From Nocardia jinanensis (GTDB taxonomy: Bacteria > Actinomycetota > Actinomycetes > Mycobacteriales > Mycobacteriaceae): a stretch of DNA of 64,000 bases. The translations under genes and the position numbers were made by a program. A model generated the notes under the pieces. That model saw only the letters and a program-made list of their open reading frames with translations, was not told the origin of the DNA and did not search any database. The stretch lies in assembly GCF_014645735.1 (NCBI RefSeq), contig NZ_BMMH01000004.1, forward strand, positions 62,001-126,000. The letters are read 5' to 3'. Below, piece after piece: positions 34,372 to 45,202 of the stretch (the first letter of the stretch is position 1; the number at the start of each line of letters is the position of its first letter).

Positions 34372-35607
34372 ATGTCTGACGAGCCCGACGAATCCACTCC
34401 GCCCGAATCGTGGCACGATCCCAAACGGTATCTATGGCTGTGGGGCCTACTGGCGCCCACCGGACTGTTCACGATCGGGCTGCCGCTGGTCTGGGTGCTC
34501 TACGCCGTCGGCAGGCCCGGCCTCGTCCATATCGTTTTCTGGCTCGGTCCGATCGTGCTCTACCTCGTCGTTCCGATCGCCGACAGGTTCGTCGGTCCGG
34601 ATGGATCCAATCCGCCCGAGGAGGTCGTGGCGGCCTTGGAGAACGACAAGTACTACCGCTACCTCACCTATCTCTACCTGCCGTGCCAGTACGCGACCCT
34701 GATCACGGCCGGCTACCTCATGACCGCCGACAATCCCCACCTACCGGTGATCGACGGTGGACTGGACACGGTCGACAAGATCGGGCTGGCCGTCACGCTG
34801 GGGGTGATCGGCGGGCTCGGGATCAACACCGCCCACGAACTCGGGCACAAGAAGGTGGGGCTGGAGCGGCGGCTGTCCAGGATCGCGCTCGCGCAGAGCG
34901 GGTACGGCCATTTCTATATCGAGCACAATCGTGGTCACCATGTGCGGGTCGCGACCCCGGATGATCCCGCCAGCGCCCGTTTCGGGGAGGGTTTCTGGGC
35001 GTTCTTGCCGCGATCGGTCGGAGGTGGTGTGCGTTCGGCGTGGGCGCTCGAGCGCACTCGATTGCAGCGGCTCGGCTGTGGGCCGTGGAATCGGCGCAAC
35101 GACATATTGACCGCGTGGCTGCTGACCGTGGTGCTGTTCAGTGCGCTCGTCCTCGCGTTCGGGCCGGAACTGCTGCCCTATCTGCTGCTGCAGGCGGTGG
35201 TCGGATTCAGCCTGCTGGAGGCGGTCAACTACATGGAGCACTACGGTCTGGCGCGACAGCGCACTCCCGGCGGGCGATATGAACGCCCCGCCCCCACACA
35301 CAGCTGGAACAGTGACCACCTGGTCACCAATATCTTCATGTACCACCTGCAACGGCACAGCGACCACCACGCGTTTCCGACCCGCCGCTACCAGGCACTG
35401 CGCACCTGGGAGCAGGCGCCGACGCTACCCGCGGGATATGCGGGCATGATCGTGCTCGCCTATGTTCCACCGCTGTGGCGGCGCGTGATGGACAAACGGG
35501 TGCTCGCGCACTATGACGGCGATATCACCCGTGCCAATATCCATCCTCCGGCGCGGGCTCGGGTGCTCGCGCGCTACGGCGCGGCCACGGTGGAGGTGCC
35601 CGAATGA
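34372..35607 (+). CDS. alkB: alkane 1-monooxygenase AlkB
   Basis: This 411-residue non-haem diiron membrane hydroxylase oxidises terminal carbons of medium-chain alkanes. The eight-histidine motifs are all present: AHELGHK near 160, HNRGHH near 190 and LQRHSDHH near 325, plus the NYMEHYG HYG segment near 290. About six transmembrane helices are interspersed. It is followed by two rubredoxin genes (the first overlaps by 4 bases), its electron donors. The ATG start is preceded by GAGGTGAGA-like sequence. The 245-base gap upstream holds a terminator and an AT-rich stretch likely to contain the promoter. Confidence 0.95.
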   Translation: MSDEPDESTPPESWHDPKRYLWLWGLLAPTGLFTIGLPLVWVLYAVGRPGLVHIVFWLGPIVLYLVVPIADRFVGPDGSNPPEEVVAALENDKYYRYLTYLYLPCQYATLITAGYLMTADNPHLPVIDGGLDTVDKIGLAVTLGVIGGLGINTAHELGHKKVGLERRLSRIALAQSGYGHFYIEHNRGHHVRVATPDDPASARFGEGFWAFLPRSVGGGVRSAWALERTRLQRLGCGPWNRRNDILTAWLLTVVLFSALVLAFGPELLPYLLLQAVVGFSLLEAVNYMEHYGLARQRTPGGRYERPAPTHSWNSDHLVTNIFMYHLQRHSDHHAFPTRRYQALRTWEQAPTLPAGYAGMIVLAYVPPLWRRVMDKRVLAHYDGDITRANIHPPARARVLARYGAATVEVPE

Positions 35608-35777
35608 GCGAGTACCGCTGTCCGGTGTGCGACTACGTCTACGACGAGGCCACGGGCGCTCCGCATGAGGGTTTCCCGCCGGGTACGCCCTGGTCGGTGG
35701 TACCCGACGACTGGTGCTGTCCGGATTGCGCGGTCCGGGAGAAGATCGATTTCGAGCCGTTACCCGCCCGATCGTGA
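35604..35777 (+). CDS. rubA: rubredoxin (first)
   Basis: This 57-residue rubredoxin has the two iron knuckles C-P-V-C (residues 6-9) and C-P-D-C (39-42), with [10 protein letters not shown] before the second. It carries electrons from a rubredoxin reductase to AlkB. The ATG overlaps the alkB stop by 4 bases. The extra Cys38 next to Cys39 is characteristic of some AlkG-type rubredoxins (AlkG1-like), which usually cannot replace the second type in electron transfer; this assignment is by analogy. Confidence 0.92.
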   Translation: MSEYRCPVCDYVYDEATGAPHEGFPPGTPWSVVPDDWCCPDCAVREKIDFEPLPARS

Positions 35778-35815
35778 GCCGGGGGAGCCCGATCAACCGA
35801 AAGGCCGGTGAACCC

Positions 35816-35998
35816 ATGACCGAATACAAGCTGTATCAATGCGTCCAGTGCGGATTCGAATACGACGAGGCGCTGGGGTGGCCCGACGACGGGATCGCGG
35901 CCGGTACACGCTGGGACGATATTCCCGATGATTGGACATGTCCGGATTGCGGCGCAGCCAAGTCGGATTTCGCCATGATCGAAATCGAGCGAACTTGA
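35816..35998 (+). CDS. rubB: rubredoxin (second)
   Basis: This 60-residue rubredoxin has CVQC (residues 9-12) and CPDC (42-45) knuckles and the typical [15 protein letters not shown] sequence. It is closer to the electron-transfer-competent AlkG2 type than the preceding gene. It lies 38 bases after the first rubredoxin and is probably in the same transcript as alkB. ATG 35816 gives the usual N-terminus. A rubredoxin reductase gene is not present in the window. Confidence 0.92.
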   Translation: MTEYKLYQCVQCGFEYDEALGWPDDGIAAGTRWDDIPDDWTCPDCGAAKSDFAMIEIERT

Positions 35999-36039
35999 AA
36001 CTTTGACTCACGCAGTGCGTTCGTGCCAGTGTCGCTGAT

Positions 36040-36660
36040 ATGCCGAGCACCGGATCCCGGAATGCGAACCAGGGGTCTGCGCGTGAGTTGCTGCGCACAG
36101 CCATCCTCGACGCGATGCGAGAACTGTTGTTGCAGCGTGACTGGTCCAAGATCACGCTCACCGATGTGGCGGCCGGGGCCGGGGTGAGCCGGCAGACTCT
36201 CTACAACGAATTCGGCTCCCGCGGCGGCCTCGCCGAGGCCTATGCCATCCGGCTCGCCGATGATCTCGTGGACCATGTGGAAACGGCGCTGGCCGCCAAT
36301 ATCGGCGATGCGCAGGCGTCCATCCGGAAGGGTCTCGCGAGCTATTTCCGCGATTCCGCGCAAGATCCGCTCGTGCAGTCGCTGCTGCTCGGCGAGGTGA
36401 AACTCGATCTGCTCCGGCTCATCACCCTCGACGCCGGTCCGTTGATCGCGCACGCCACCGAACGGTTGTCGACCGTGGTGCAGCGCAGCTGGATCGCGCT
36501 GACCCCGGCGCAGGCCCTCACCTTCGCGCATGCGCTGGTCCGCCTGGCGATCAGCTATATCCCCACACCGCCCCCGGCCGATCACGACGCCCCGGCCGAA
36601 CTCGGGCGGGTTTTCAGCCCGTACGTCGCCGCTGTGCTCGCCGAACGCGAGTTGCGCTGA
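36040..36660 (+). CDS. TetR-family regulator of the alkane cluster
   Basis: This 206-residue TetR regulator has a helix-turn-helix at about 36-60 (ITLTDVAAGAGVSRQTLYNEFGSRGGL). The C-terminal part is a helical ligand domain. Its place after alkB and the rubredoxins matches the AlkX/AlkU TetR regulators of mycolata, which respond to acyl compounds. The 41 bases upstream contain TTTGACT and an ACGCA-G-TGCGT palindrome (36010-36020) that may be its own promoter and operator. Confidence 0.88.
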   Translation: MPSTGSRNANQGSARELLRTAILDAMRELLLQRDWSKITLTDVAAGAGVSRQTLYNEFGSRGGLAEAYAIRLADDLVDHVETALAANIGDAQASIRKGLASYFRDSAQDPLVQSLLLGEVKLDLLRLITLDAGPLIAHATERLSTVVQRSWIALTPAQALTFAHALVRLAISYIPTPPPADHDAPAELGRVFSPYVAAVLAERELR

Positions 36661-36882
36661 ACTCGCTGAGGCCTCCCGTCCCCGGGGAAGTATCCAACTG
36701 CCTGCGGATTCTCCGGTAACGGATGGTGTACGGAGTACCCGTGTCGCCGCGGCGGCAAACCGCCGGTACGGTATCTCCCGTGTAACAGTGCCCACGTTCG
36801 GGACGAACAAGCACGCATCAGTGACGCAGGTTCTGCAAATATGTAGGCCGCTGTAGGTTCGGTTCTCAATAGCGGGGCAAAA

Positions 36883-38046
36883 GTGCAATTGGTTGGCAAG
36901 TCGGCTGGATCGGCCGATCCCAAACGCCATCTCTGGGTTCTCGGGCTGATCGCCCCGGCGTGCGCGCTGCTGCCCTCGCAGCTGGTGTTGCACACCGGTC
37001 TCGAGTTCTTCTGGTGGCTCGGGCCGATCGTCGTGCTGGTGATCATTCCGCTGCTGGATGTGCTGGTCGGCGACGACGGCACGAATCCGCGCGATGAGGA
37101 TTACGAATCCCTCTCCGATGACCGCTTCTACCGCTGGTGCACCTATCTGTTCCTGCCCTTCCAACTGATCGGGCTCACCCTCGCCGGTTATCTGTGGTCC
37201 GGCAACGGACTGAGCATCGTCGATAAGATCGGGCTCGCCACCACCCTGGGCCTGGTCTCCGGGATCGGTATCAACGCCGCCCACGAACTCGGGCACCGGG
37301 TAGAGCGTGTCGAGCGCTGGCTCGCGAAGATAGCGCTCGCGCAGTCGGGGTACGGGCATTTCTTCGTCGAGCACAACCGGGGCCACCACGTCTGGGTAGC
37401 GACTCCCGACGACCCGGCCAGCGCCCGGCTCGGGGAGAGTCTGTGGAAATTCCTGTCGCGCAGTGTGAGCGGCGGGTTCCGCTCCGCGATCGCCCTCGAA
37501 CGGGAACGGCTACAGCGGGCCGGCAGCGGCTGGTGGAACCCACGCAACCATATTCTGCAGGCCTGGTCGATGACCGTAGCGCTCTTCGGCGCCCTGATGC
37601 TCGTCTTCGGCTGGCAGATCCTGCCGTATCTACTGTTGCAGGCCGTGATCGGCGCGGGTCTGCTGGAAACGGTCAACTACATCGAGCACTACGGACTGCT
37701 GCGGGAACGCCGTCCCAACGGCCGGTACCGCCGCTGCACCCCACGGGACAGCTGGAACAGCGACCGTCTGGTGACCAACATCTTCCTCTTCCATCTGCAG
37801 CGGCACAGTGATCACCACGCCAACCCGGGGCGTCGATATCAGACGCTGCGCAGTTCGGACGAGGCGCCGCAGCTGCCCGCCGGATACGCGGCGATGGTGG
37901 TATTGGCCGGGATTCCGCCACTGTGGCGGCGGGTCATGGACAAGCGAGTACTCGCCCACTACGACGGCGATATCACCAGGGCCAACGTCGCACCCGGTAA
38001 GAGCCAGCGCATTCTCGCGGCCACGCGGAGGCAGGTCGCGGCCTGA
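36883..38046 (+). CDS. alkB: second alkane 1-monooxygenase AlkB
   Basis: This 387-residue paralogue of the upstream hydroxylase has all histidine clusters (AHELGHR, HNRGHH, HRHSDHH-type and NYIEHYG) and the same membrane layout. It has its own 220-base upstream region and no rubredoxin of its own. The GTG at 36883 follows a GGGG site; a TTG a few codons later is possible. Two AlkB genes around one TetR gene suggest division of labour by chain length. It is followed, without any obvious terminator, by sahH. Confidence 0.93.
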   Translation: MQLVGKSAGSADPKRHLWVLGLIAPACALLPSQLVLHTGLEFFWWLGPIVVLVIIPLLDVLVGDDGTNPRDEDYESLSDDRFYRWCTYLFLPFQLIGLTLAGYLWSGNGLSIVDKIGLATTLGLVSGIGINAAHELGHRVERVERWLAKIALAQSGYGHFFVEHNRGHHVWVATPDDPASARLGESLWKFLSRSVSGGFRSAIALERERLQRAGSGWWNPRNHILQAWSMTVALFGALMLVFGWQILPYLLLQAVIGAGLLETVNYIEHYGLLRERRPNGRYRRCTPRDSWNSDRLVTNIFLFHLQRHSDHHANPGRRYQTLRSSDEAPQLPAGYAAMVVLAGIPPLWRRVMDKRVLAHYDGDITRANVAPGKSQRILAATRRQVAA

Positions 38047-38171
38047 TCACCGGCCTCGCCGAGCGTTACCGAGCGGCTATCGCGCCGACCGGCACACCCG
38101 CACCACAGGGTCGGTGGAACCCGCTAGCCTTGCGGTCGAGACCGATACCGAGAGAAGGCTGATCCACGCTG

Positions 38172-39653
38172 ATGACGACCTCCGAACTGCCTCGAACCTC
38201 GCTGAGCACCGATACCCGTAACGGTGTCGAATACAAGGTCGCGGATCTGGCGCTGGCCGAATTCGGCCGCAAGGAGATCCGGCTGGCCGAGCACGAGATG
38301 CCGGGGCTGATGGCCCTGCGCCGCGAGTACGCCGATGTCGCCCCGCTGAAGGGCGCGCGGATCTCCGGTTCGCTGCATATGACGGTGCAGACCGCTGTGC
38401 TGATCGAAACTCTCACCGCGCTCGGCGCCGAGGTGCGGTGGGCCTCCTGCAATATTTTCTCCACCCAGGACCATGCGGCCGCGGCCGTCGTGGTGGGCCC
38501 GCACGGCACCATCGACGCGCCGCAGGGCACTCCGGTTTTCGCCTGGAAGGGCGAGACGCTGGAGGAGTACTGGTGGGCGGCCGAACAGATGCTCACCTGG
38601 CCGGGCGAACCGGCCAATATGATCCTCGACGACGGTGGCGACGCCACCATGCTGGTCCTGCGCGGCGCCCAGTTCGAGAAGGCCGGTGTAATTCCGCCCG
38701 CAGACGAGGAGCATTCCGCCGAATACACCGTTTTCCTGAACCTGCTGCGGGAGAGGTTCGAAACGGACAAGGGTAAGTGGAGCGCGCTCGCCGGGAGCAT
38801 CAAAGGCGTGACCGAGGAGACCACCACCGGTGTCCTGCGGCTCTACCAGTTCGCCGCGGCGGGTGAGCTGACCTTCCCGGCGATCAACGTCAACGATTCG
38901 GTCACCAAGTCGAAATTCGACAACAAGTACGGCACCCGGCATTCGCTGATCGACGGCATCAACCGTGGCACCGATGTCCTCATCGGCGGTAAGAAGATCC
39001 TGATCTGCGGGTACGGCGATGTCGGCAAGGGCTGCGCGGAATCGCTGGCCGGTCAGGGCGGCCGCGTCCAGGTCACCGAGATCGACCCCATCAACGCCCT
39101 GCAGGCGCTGATGGACGGTTTCGACGTGGTCACCGTGGAGCAGGCCATCGCCGACGCCGATATCGTCGTCACGTCCACCGGCAACAAGGACATCATCACC
39201 CTCGACCATATGAAGGCGATGAAGGACCAGGCCATTCTCGGCAATATCGGCCATTTCGACAACGAAATCGATATGGCGGGCCTGGAACGTTCCGGCGCGA
39301 CGAAGTTGAATATCAAACCCCAGGTCGACCTGTGGACGTTCGGTGAATCCGGTAAGTCCATCATCGTGCTGTCGGAGGGGCGCCTGCTCAACCTCGGCAA
39401 CGCCACCGGCCACCCCTCGTTCGTGATGAGCAACAGCTTCTCCAACCAGGTGATCGCCCAGATCGAACTCTGGACCAAACCGGAGGAATACGACAACGAG
39501 GTCTACCGCCTGCCCAAGGTGCTCGACGAGAAGGTCGCCAAGATCCACGTGGAGGCGCTCGGTGGCACGCTGACCAAGCTCACCAAGGATCAGGCCGAGT
39601 ACATCAACGTCGATGTCGAGGGCCCGTTCAAGCCGGAGCACTACCGGTACTGA
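38172..39653 (+). CDS. sahH: adenosylhomocysteinase
   Basis: This 493-residue NAD-dependent enzyme splits S-adenosylhomocysteine into adenosine and homocysteine, keeping methyl transfer running. It has the NAD loop [15 protein letters not shown] near 278-292, the substrate-binding SLHMTVQTA and the C-terminal KPEHYRY. The extra segment near residues 150-195 ([12 protein letters not shown] onward) is the insert seen in actinobacterial and plant forms. It lies upstream of tmk in the same direction. Confidence 0.97.
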   Translation: MTTSELPRTSLSTDTRNGVEYKVADLALAEFGRKEIRLAEHEMPGLMALRREYADVAPLKGARISGSLHMTVQTAVLIETLTALGAEVRWASCNIFSTQDHAAAAVVVGPHGTIDAPQGTPVFAWKGETLEEYWWAAEQMLTWPGEPANMILDDGGDATMLVLRGAQFEKAGVIPPADEEHSAEYTVFLNLLRERFETDKGKWSALAGSIKGVTEETTTGVLRLYQFAAAGELTFPAINVNDSVTKSKFDNKYGTRHSLIDGINRGTDVLIGGKKILICGYGDVGKGCAESLAGQGGRVQVTEIDPINALQALMDGFDVVTVEQAIADADIVVTSTGNKDIITLDHMKAMKDQAILGNIGHFDNEIDMAGLERSGATKLNIKPQVDLWTFGESGKSIIVLSEGRLLNLGNATGHPSFVMSNSFSNQVIAQIELWTKPEEYDNEVYRLPKVLDEKVAKIHVEALGGTLTKLTKDQAEYINVDVEGPFKPEHYRY

Positions 39654-39834
39654 TCGGGTAGTGCCGGGAGGCCGTCGGCGCCGGGAGGCGTCGGCGGCCG
39701 CTGCTGTCGCGGCGGGTATCGGCTGTGCCGTACCGGCCGGGCCGGCACAAGCGAGATCCTCATTCCGCCCAGTCGGTGCAGCCGGGAAGAACCGGCGAGA
39801 GGATCCGCGTACGACGGGGGTATTCTGCCTGGGC

Positions 39835-40509
39835 ATGGGAGTGTTGATAGCCATCGAGGGCCTGGACGGGGCGGGTAAACGCACGCTGATCGGCCATCTG
39901 GCGGAGGCACTCGAACAGCGCGGACTCCGCGTGGACACCTTGGCTTTCCCGCGATACGGCCGGTCCGTGCACGCCGATCTGGCCGCCGAGGCACTGCGCG
40001 GCGAACACGGCGATCTGGCCGCATCGGTGAACGCCATGGCCGCCCTGTTCGCGCTGGACCGGGCCGGGGCCGTCGACGACCTCGCAAAATCACTCGCCGG
40101 TAATGATGTGGTCCTGCTGGACCGCTACGTGGCCTCCAACGCCGCCTACAACGCCGCGCGGCTGGGCCAATCCGCGGATGGGGAAATAGTGCGTTGGGTC
40201 GGCGAATTGGAATTCGGCCGTTTCGAGCTTCCGGTGCCGCGGGTGCAGGTGCTCCTCGACGTGCCGATGGAGGTGGCTGCCCTACGCGCCCGCCGCCGAG
40301 GTGAACTCGACGAGTCCCGTGCGCTCGACGCCTATGAGCGCGACGGCGGATTACAGAAACGTACCGCCGAGGTGTACCGTGATCTTGCTCGGCGGGATTG
40401 GTATGGAACCTGGTGGGTTTTCCGGTCCACCGAAGAAGAAGGTTCCGGCCGGCTCGCCGAGGAAATGAACTCATTGGCCGCGCGGCTCGCCGCATTGGTC
40501 GCGAATTAG
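39835..40509 (+). CDS. tmk: thymidylate kinase
   Basis: This 224-residue dTMP kinase has the P-loop IEGLDGAGKRTL at residues 7-18, characteristic of the mycobacterial type with Arg after the lysine. The LAFPRYG thymidine-contact segment and LLDRYVASNAAYNAA lid region follow. It makes dTDP for DNA. ATG 39835 is chosen because the protein then starts MGVLIAIEG; the open frame upstream (74 codons) is the gap after sahH and not conserved-looking. Confidence 0.95.
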   Translation: MGVLIAIEGLDGAGKRTLIGHLAEALEQRGLRVDTLAFPRYGRSVHADLAAEALRGEHGDLAASVNAMAALFALDRAGAVDDLAKSLAGNDVVLLDRYVASNAAYNAARLGQSADGEIVRWVGELEFGRFELPVPRVQVLLDVPMEVAALRARRRGELDESRALDAYERDGGLQKRTAEVYRDLARRDWYGTWWVFRSTEEEGSGRLAEEMNSLAARLAALVAN

Positions 40510-40588
40510 TGTTGGATATCCGGCGGGAACGCGCCACTGTGTGGCGTGGCGGCCCGTTACGAGCGCGGGAGATGACAACATAGTAACT

Positions 40589-41266
40589 ATGAAGCCGAAG
40601 ATTCTGGTCGTCGACGACGATATGGCGCTCGCGGAGATGCTCACCATCGTCCTGCGGGGCGAGGGGTTCGATCCGCACGTGGTCGGCGACGGCACCCAGG
40701 CGCTGTCGGCAGTCCGTGAGATCCGGCCCGACCTGGTGCTCCTCGATCTCATGCTGCCCGGGATGAACGGCATCGACGTGTGCCGGGTGCTGCGCGCCGA
40801 CTCCGGTGTGCCGATCGTGATGCTCACCGCCAAGACCGATACCGTCGATGTGGTGCTCGGCCTCGAATCCGGGGCCGACGACTACATCGTCAAACCGTTC
40901 AAGCCGAAGGAACTGGTGGCCCGGGTGCGAGCCCGGCTGCGCCGCACCGAGGAAGAGCCGGCCGAGCTGCTGAACATCGCCGATATCGTGATCGATGTTC
41001 CGGCGCACAAGGTCACCCGCGAAGGCGCGCAGATCTCGCTCACGCCGCTGGAGTTCGACCTGCTGGTGGCACTGGCCCGCAAACCCCGTCAGGTGTTCAC
41101 CCGCGAGGTGCTGCTGGAACAGGTCTGGGGTTACCGGCACGCCGCCGATACCCGTCTGGTGAACGTCCATGTACAGCGACTTCGAGCGAAGGTCGAGAAG
41201 GATCCGGAGAATCCCGAGATCGTTCTGACCGTCCGCGGTGTGGGGTACAAGGCCGGTCCGCCGTGA
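40589..41266 (+). CDS. mtrA: two-component response regulator MtrA
   Basis: This 225-residue OmpR-type regulator has a receiver domain ([14 protein letters not shown], phosphoacceptor Asp in [13 protein letters not shown], Lys in DYIVKPF) and a winged-helix DNA-binding domain from about 130 ([31 protein letters not shown]). MtrA is the essential regulator of cell division and wall genes in mycolata. It is followed by mtrB and lpqB as the conserved signalling operon. Confidence 0.97.
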   Translation: MKPKILVVDDDMALAEMLTIVLRGEGFDPHVVGDGTQALSAVREIRPDLVLLDLMLPGMNGIDVCRVLRADSGVPIVMLTAKTDTVDVVLGLESGADDYIVKPFKPKELVARVRARLRRTEEEPAELLNIADIVIDVPAHKVTREGAQISLTPLEFDLLVALARKPRQVFTREVLLEQVWGYRHAADTRLVNVHVQRLRAKVEKDPENPEIVLTVRGVGYKAGPP

Positions 41267-41300
41267 TCCGGCTGGAGTTTCCGGGGCCGAAGGCACCACC

Positions 41301-43349
41301 TTGCGCGACCACATAGGGTCGGGCGCCGGTCGGAAAGTCGGTGGATCCGGGCGTCTCGCCGACGTGCGGCAGGCGTTGACGCCGGTCAACGAATGGTTCC
41401 AGCACGTCGGCAAATCGCTGGGTCTGCTCTGGCGGCGCTCGTTGCAATTGCGGGTCATCGTCTCGACGCTGACGCTGTCGCTGATCGTGATCATGGTGCT
41501 CGGTGTTGTGCTGACCAGCCAGATCACCGATCGACTGCTGGACGCCAAGATCGCCGCGGGGGTCGAGGAGATGGACCGCGTCCGCAATACGGTCGAAACC
41601 CAACTGACGGGGGTCCACGACATCACCAGCCAGCAACAGCGGCTGACCGATGCCCGTGAGTCACTCTCCAACCGGCGCGATTCGAGCCGGACCGGCGGCG
41701 AGGCGGGCAGTTTCGATTCGGCGCTGAGCATGATCGGCGGGACCCCACAGCAGGTGATCACCGCCGGGCCGATGACAGAGGTGCCCGACGCGCTGCGCCG
41801 GTTCGTCCAGCGAAACCAGGTCAGCTACCAGTTCGCCACGGTCGCGGATCCGGACGGCTATCACGGCCGCGCGCTCATCATCGGCAGTCCCAGCGCCGAG
41901 GTGCCCACCCTGGAGATCTATCTGATCTTCCCGCTGGGCAACGAGGAACGTAGCCTGGCGCTGATGCGCGGCACCATGCTGGTCGGCGGTGTGGTGCTGC
42001 TGATCCTGCTGGCCGCCATCACGGCCCTGGTGACCCGTCAGGTGGTGCTGCCGATCCGGTCCGCCGCCCGGATCGCCGGTCGCTTCGCCGACGGGCGGCT
42101 CAAGGAACGCATGCTGGTGCGCGGCGACGACGATATCGCCCGGCTGGCCAAGGCTTTCAACGAAATGGCCGAGAGCCTGTCCAATCAGATCAATCAGCTG
42201 GAGGAATTCGGCAATCTGCAGCGGCGCTTCACCTCCGATGTCAGCCATGAACTACGCACCCCGCTGACGACGGTGCGGATGGCGGCCGATCTCATCCACG
42301 GCAGTAGCGACGATCTCGATCCCGCGCTGGCCCGCAGTGCCGAACTGCTGGTCACCGAACTGGACCGGTTCGAAGGACTGCTCAACGATCTGCTGGAGAT
42401 CTCGCGCCACGATGCCGGCGTCGCCGAACTCCAGGTCGAATCGCTGGATGTACGGATGTGCGTCCGCGCGGCCATCTCCACAGTGCGGCATCTGGCGCGG
42501 GACGCCGCGACCGAGGTGGTTATCGACCTGCCCGAAGAACCGGTGGTCGCCGAGGTCGATCCGCGGCGTGTGGAGCGGGTGCTGCGCAATCTGCTCGCCA
42601 ACGCGATCGATCACAGCGAGGGCAAACCCGTCCTGATCCGGATGCGCGGCGATACCGAAGCCAATGCCCTCGCCGTGGTGGTGCGGGACCAGGGTGTCGG
42701 TCTGCGGCCGGGGGAGGAAAAGCTGGTGTTCAGCAGGTTCTGGCGGTCCGATCCCTCGCGGATGCGCCGCTCCGGTGGGACCGGGCTCGGCTTGTCGATC
42801 AGTGTCGAGGACGCCAACCTGCACGACGGCAGACTCGAGGCCTGGGGACGTCCGGGCGTCGGCGCGAGTTTCCGGCTGACCCTGCCGCTGGTCCGTGGTC
42901 AGAAACTGGGCAAGAGCCCGCTGCCCCTGGAACCCGGGATGCGTCGTGCGCCTCGGCCGCCGGACGGCGACGGTGATCGAACCAGCGGCGAGCGGGTGGA
43001 ACTCGGCCCTCCGGTCACCGAAACCGAGCCCTGGGCGCCCCGCCCGGCAGTGGCTCCCGAGGCCGCGCCACCGGCTTCGTCGGCACCAGGCGCTACCGCG
43101 GATTCCGGGACCGCGGAACCGGCCCCGGCGGCGACGGATGTTCCGGTGCCCGGTCCGGATCCGGATACTGCCGCGTCCACTGCGCCGGAGAGCGGCGCCG
43201 CCCCGGATGGTTCCCCGGAGAGCAGTTCCGGGGAGACCGGTACGGATTCCGATACGCCCACGCAGGATCCGGATCGCGGGAAACCGGGGCCGTCGGATCC
43301 GGCGGACGGAGGCTCTGTGATCACCGACAGCGGAGACCAGAAATCATGA
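41301..43349 (+). CDS. mtrB: sensor histidine kinase MtrB, with long C-terminal tail
   Basis: This protein of about 682 residues has transmembrane helix 1 near 51-72, an extracytoplasmic sensor region, helix 2 near 228-250, HAMP, and the HisKA box [15 protein letters not shown] with His316. The HATPase domain has N, G1 and G2 boxes ([27 protein letters not shown]). After about residue 532 come roughly 150 residues rich in Pro, Ala, Ser, Asp and Glu, longer than in M. tuberculosis MtrB (567 residues). Start uncertain: TTG 41301 has GAAGG 7 bases upstream; GTG 41238 would overlap mtrA by 29 bases with no site. Confidence 0.93.
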   Translation: MRDHIGSGAGRKVGGSGRLADVRQALTPVNEWFQHVGKSLGLLWRRSLQLRVIVSTLTLSLIVIMVLGVVLTSQITDRLLDAKIAAGVEEMDRVRNTVETQLTGVHDITSQQQRLTDARESLSNRRDSSRTGGEAGSFDSALSMIGGTPQQVITAGPMTEVPDALRRFVQRNQVSYQFATVADPDGYHGRALIIGSPSAEVPTLEIYLIFPLGNEERSLALMRGTMLVGGVVLLILLAAITALVTRQVVLPIRSAARIAGRFADGRLKERMLVRGDDDIARLAKAFNEMAESLSNQINQLEEFGNLQRRFTSDVSHELRTPLTTVRMAADLIHGSSDDLDPALARSAELLVTELDRFEGLLNDLLEISRHDAGVAELQVESLDVRMCVRAAISTVRHLARDAATEVVIDLPEEPVVAEVDPRRVERVLRNLLANAIDHSEGKPVLIRMRGDTEANALAVVVRDQGVGLRPGEEKLVFSRFWRSDPSRMRRSGGTGLGLSISVEDANLHDGRLEAWGRPGVGASFRLTLPLVRGQKLGKSPLPLEPGMRRAPRPPDGDGDRTSGERVELGPPVTETEPWAPRPAVAPEAAPPASSAPGATADSGTAEPAPAATDVPVPGPDPDTAASTAPESGAAPDGSPESSSGETGTDSDTPTQDPDRGKPGPSDPADGGSVITDSGDQKS

Positions 43350-45151
43350 CCGCGCGCATTCGGCGGTTACGGCTGCTCGTCGTGATGGCCGCGGTGCTCG
43401 GCCTGGCCACCACGGCCGGTTGCGCGAATCTGCCCGATTCCTCGCAGCCCCAGGCACTCGGCACGATCAACCAGGAACCCATCGCCGAGGGCCCCCCGCT
43501 CCCCACCAAGGGCCGTGACCCGGATCTGCTGCTTCGGGATTTCCTACAGGCCACCGCCGACCCTGCCGACGGTCATCTGGCCGCCCGGCAGTACATGACC
43601 CCCGCCGCCTCCACCCAGTGGAACGATGTCGACTCCCATGTGATCGTGGAACGGGCGGACACCCTGCGGGAATCACGGACCGAGAACGAGGCGACCTATG
43701 TGCTGCGCGCGCGCAAGGTCGGGGAACTCTCCGAGGACGGTTCGTATCACGCGGTCGACGGGATCATCGAGAACAAGATCGAGATGACCCGGATCGACGG
43801 CCAATGGCGGATCGACGAACTGCCCGACGGTGTGATGATGGAGTACAGCGCCTTCACCCAGTCCTACCGCCGGCAGGCCCTGTACTTCGTCACCGCCGAC
43901 GGCCAGCACGTGGCCCCGGATCTGCGCTGGATCGCGGGCCGCCCGGACGAACTGGCCCAGCAGTTGGTGAACAAACTGATCGCGGGCCCGCAGCCGTATA
44001 TCGCCCCGGCCGTGCGTAATTACCTGGCTCCGCCCGTGGCGGTGCGCGGTACGGTCACCAAGGCCAACGGCGATCCGGTCGGCGTCGGAGTGGGGCTGGG
44101 CGGGGTACGGATCGATTTCACCGGGATCGGCGAGATGAGCCCGCGTGACCGCGAATTGTTCGCCGCCCAAGTGGTACTCACCCTCGCGAGCGCCGATGTA
44201 CTGGGTCCCTACATGCTGCTCGACGACGGCCGGCCCTTGGACGAGCGGTTCGCCGGCAACGGCTGGTCGGTCGACGATCTGGGCACGCTCGCCGACTCCG
44301 TGCAGCCGGGGGCGCTGATCGGCTTGCACGCGCTTCGCGACGGCAAGCTGGTCAAGGTCGAGGCGAACCGGGCCCCGGCCCCGGCTCCGGGATATTTCGG
44401 CGAGGTGCAGAACCTGCAATCGGTCGGCCTGTCACCGGACGGCAAACTGGTGGCGGCCGTCGCCGACGCGGGCCGCCAGCCGCCGCAGCCGCAGCGCACG
44501 CTGATGGTGGGCAGCTACGGGGGCAACGCCTTCCCGGTCGCCGAGGGCGGTGCCATCACCCGCCCGTCCTGGACCGACGACGGCAGTGCGGCCTGGGCTG
44601 TCATCGACGGGAACCGGGTGATCCGAGCGGTCACCAATCGCGATACCGGCACCGTCTCGGTCCAGGAGGTGGATACCACCCAGCTGACGGCACCGGATTC
44701 CGGACCCGCTTTCGAACTACCGATCACCGAACTGCGGATTTCCCGCAACGGGGTGAGCGCGGTACTGATCGCCGACGGGAAGGTGTACGTCGCCATGGTG
44801 CTGCGCCGGCCGGACGGTACCTTCGCACTCACCTCACCGCGGCAGATCGCCATCGAACTCAGTACCGCCGCGACCTCGGTCGACTGGTTCAGCGACGATA
44901 CGATCATCCTGGCCACCGCCGGTAACGTCGACCCGGTCCGTACGGTGAAGATGGACGGCTCCGGAACGGCCTCGCTCGGCGGTCGTAACCTCACCCCGCC
45001 GGTCCGCCAGGTCACCGCCTCCATCGAACGGCAGTATGTCGCCGATTCGCGGGCGGTCCTGGAATTCACCCGAACCCCCGAGGGGGGCGACCCCTACTGG
45101 CGCGAGGTTCCCGGCCTCGGCGCGGATGCCGTCCCGGTGCTGCCGGGCTGA
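43346..45151 (+). CDS. lpqB: lipoprotein LpqB, MtrAB accessory
   Basis: This 601-residue lipoprotein has a Sec signal with lipobox LATTAGC, cleavage before Cys26. A GerMN-like domain (around 200-320) and a C-terminal beta-propeller-like part ([14 protein letters not shown] near 358) follow. LpqB binds MtrB and modulates MtrA signalling. The ATG overlaps the mtrB stop by 4 bases, so the three genes are one operon. Confidence 0.95.
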   Translation: MTARIRRLRLLVVMAAVLGLATTAGCANLPDSSQPQALGTINQEPIAEGPPLPTKGRDPDLLLRDFLQATADPADGHLAARQYMTPAASTQWNDVDSHVIVERADTLRESRTENEATYVLRARKVGELSEDGSYHAVDGIIENKIEMTRIDGQWRIDELPDGVMMEYSAFTQSYRRQALYFVTADGQHVAPDLRWIAGRPDELAQQLVNKLIAGPQPYIAPAVRNYLAPPVAVRGTVTKANGDPVGVGVGLGGVRIDFTGIGEMSPRDRELFAAQVVLTLASADVLGPYMLLDDGRPLDERFAGNGWSVDDLGTLADSVQPGALIGLHALRDGKLVKVEANRAPAPAPGYFGEVQNLQSVGLSPDGKLVAAVADAGRQPPQPQRTLMVGSYGGNAFPVAEGGAITRPSWTDDGSAAWAVIDGNRVIRAVTNRDTGTVSVQEVDTTQLTAPDSGPAFELPITELRISRNGVSAVLIADGKVYVAMVLRRPDGTFALTSPRQIAIELSTAATSVDWFSDDTIILATAGNVDPVRTVKMDGSGTASLGGRNLTPPVRQVTASIERQYVADSRAVLEFTRTPEGGDPYWREVPGLGADAVPVLPG

Positions 45152-45202
45152 TTCCCCCCTCGTGGTGTCGGTCCCCACCGGCACACTGCGGTCATACGGA
45201 CC

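Noticed and set aside
38124..40037. 637-residue minus-strand frame across sahH
   Set aside because: Antisense shadow of adenosylhomocysteinase and tmk, which have full sets of motifs.
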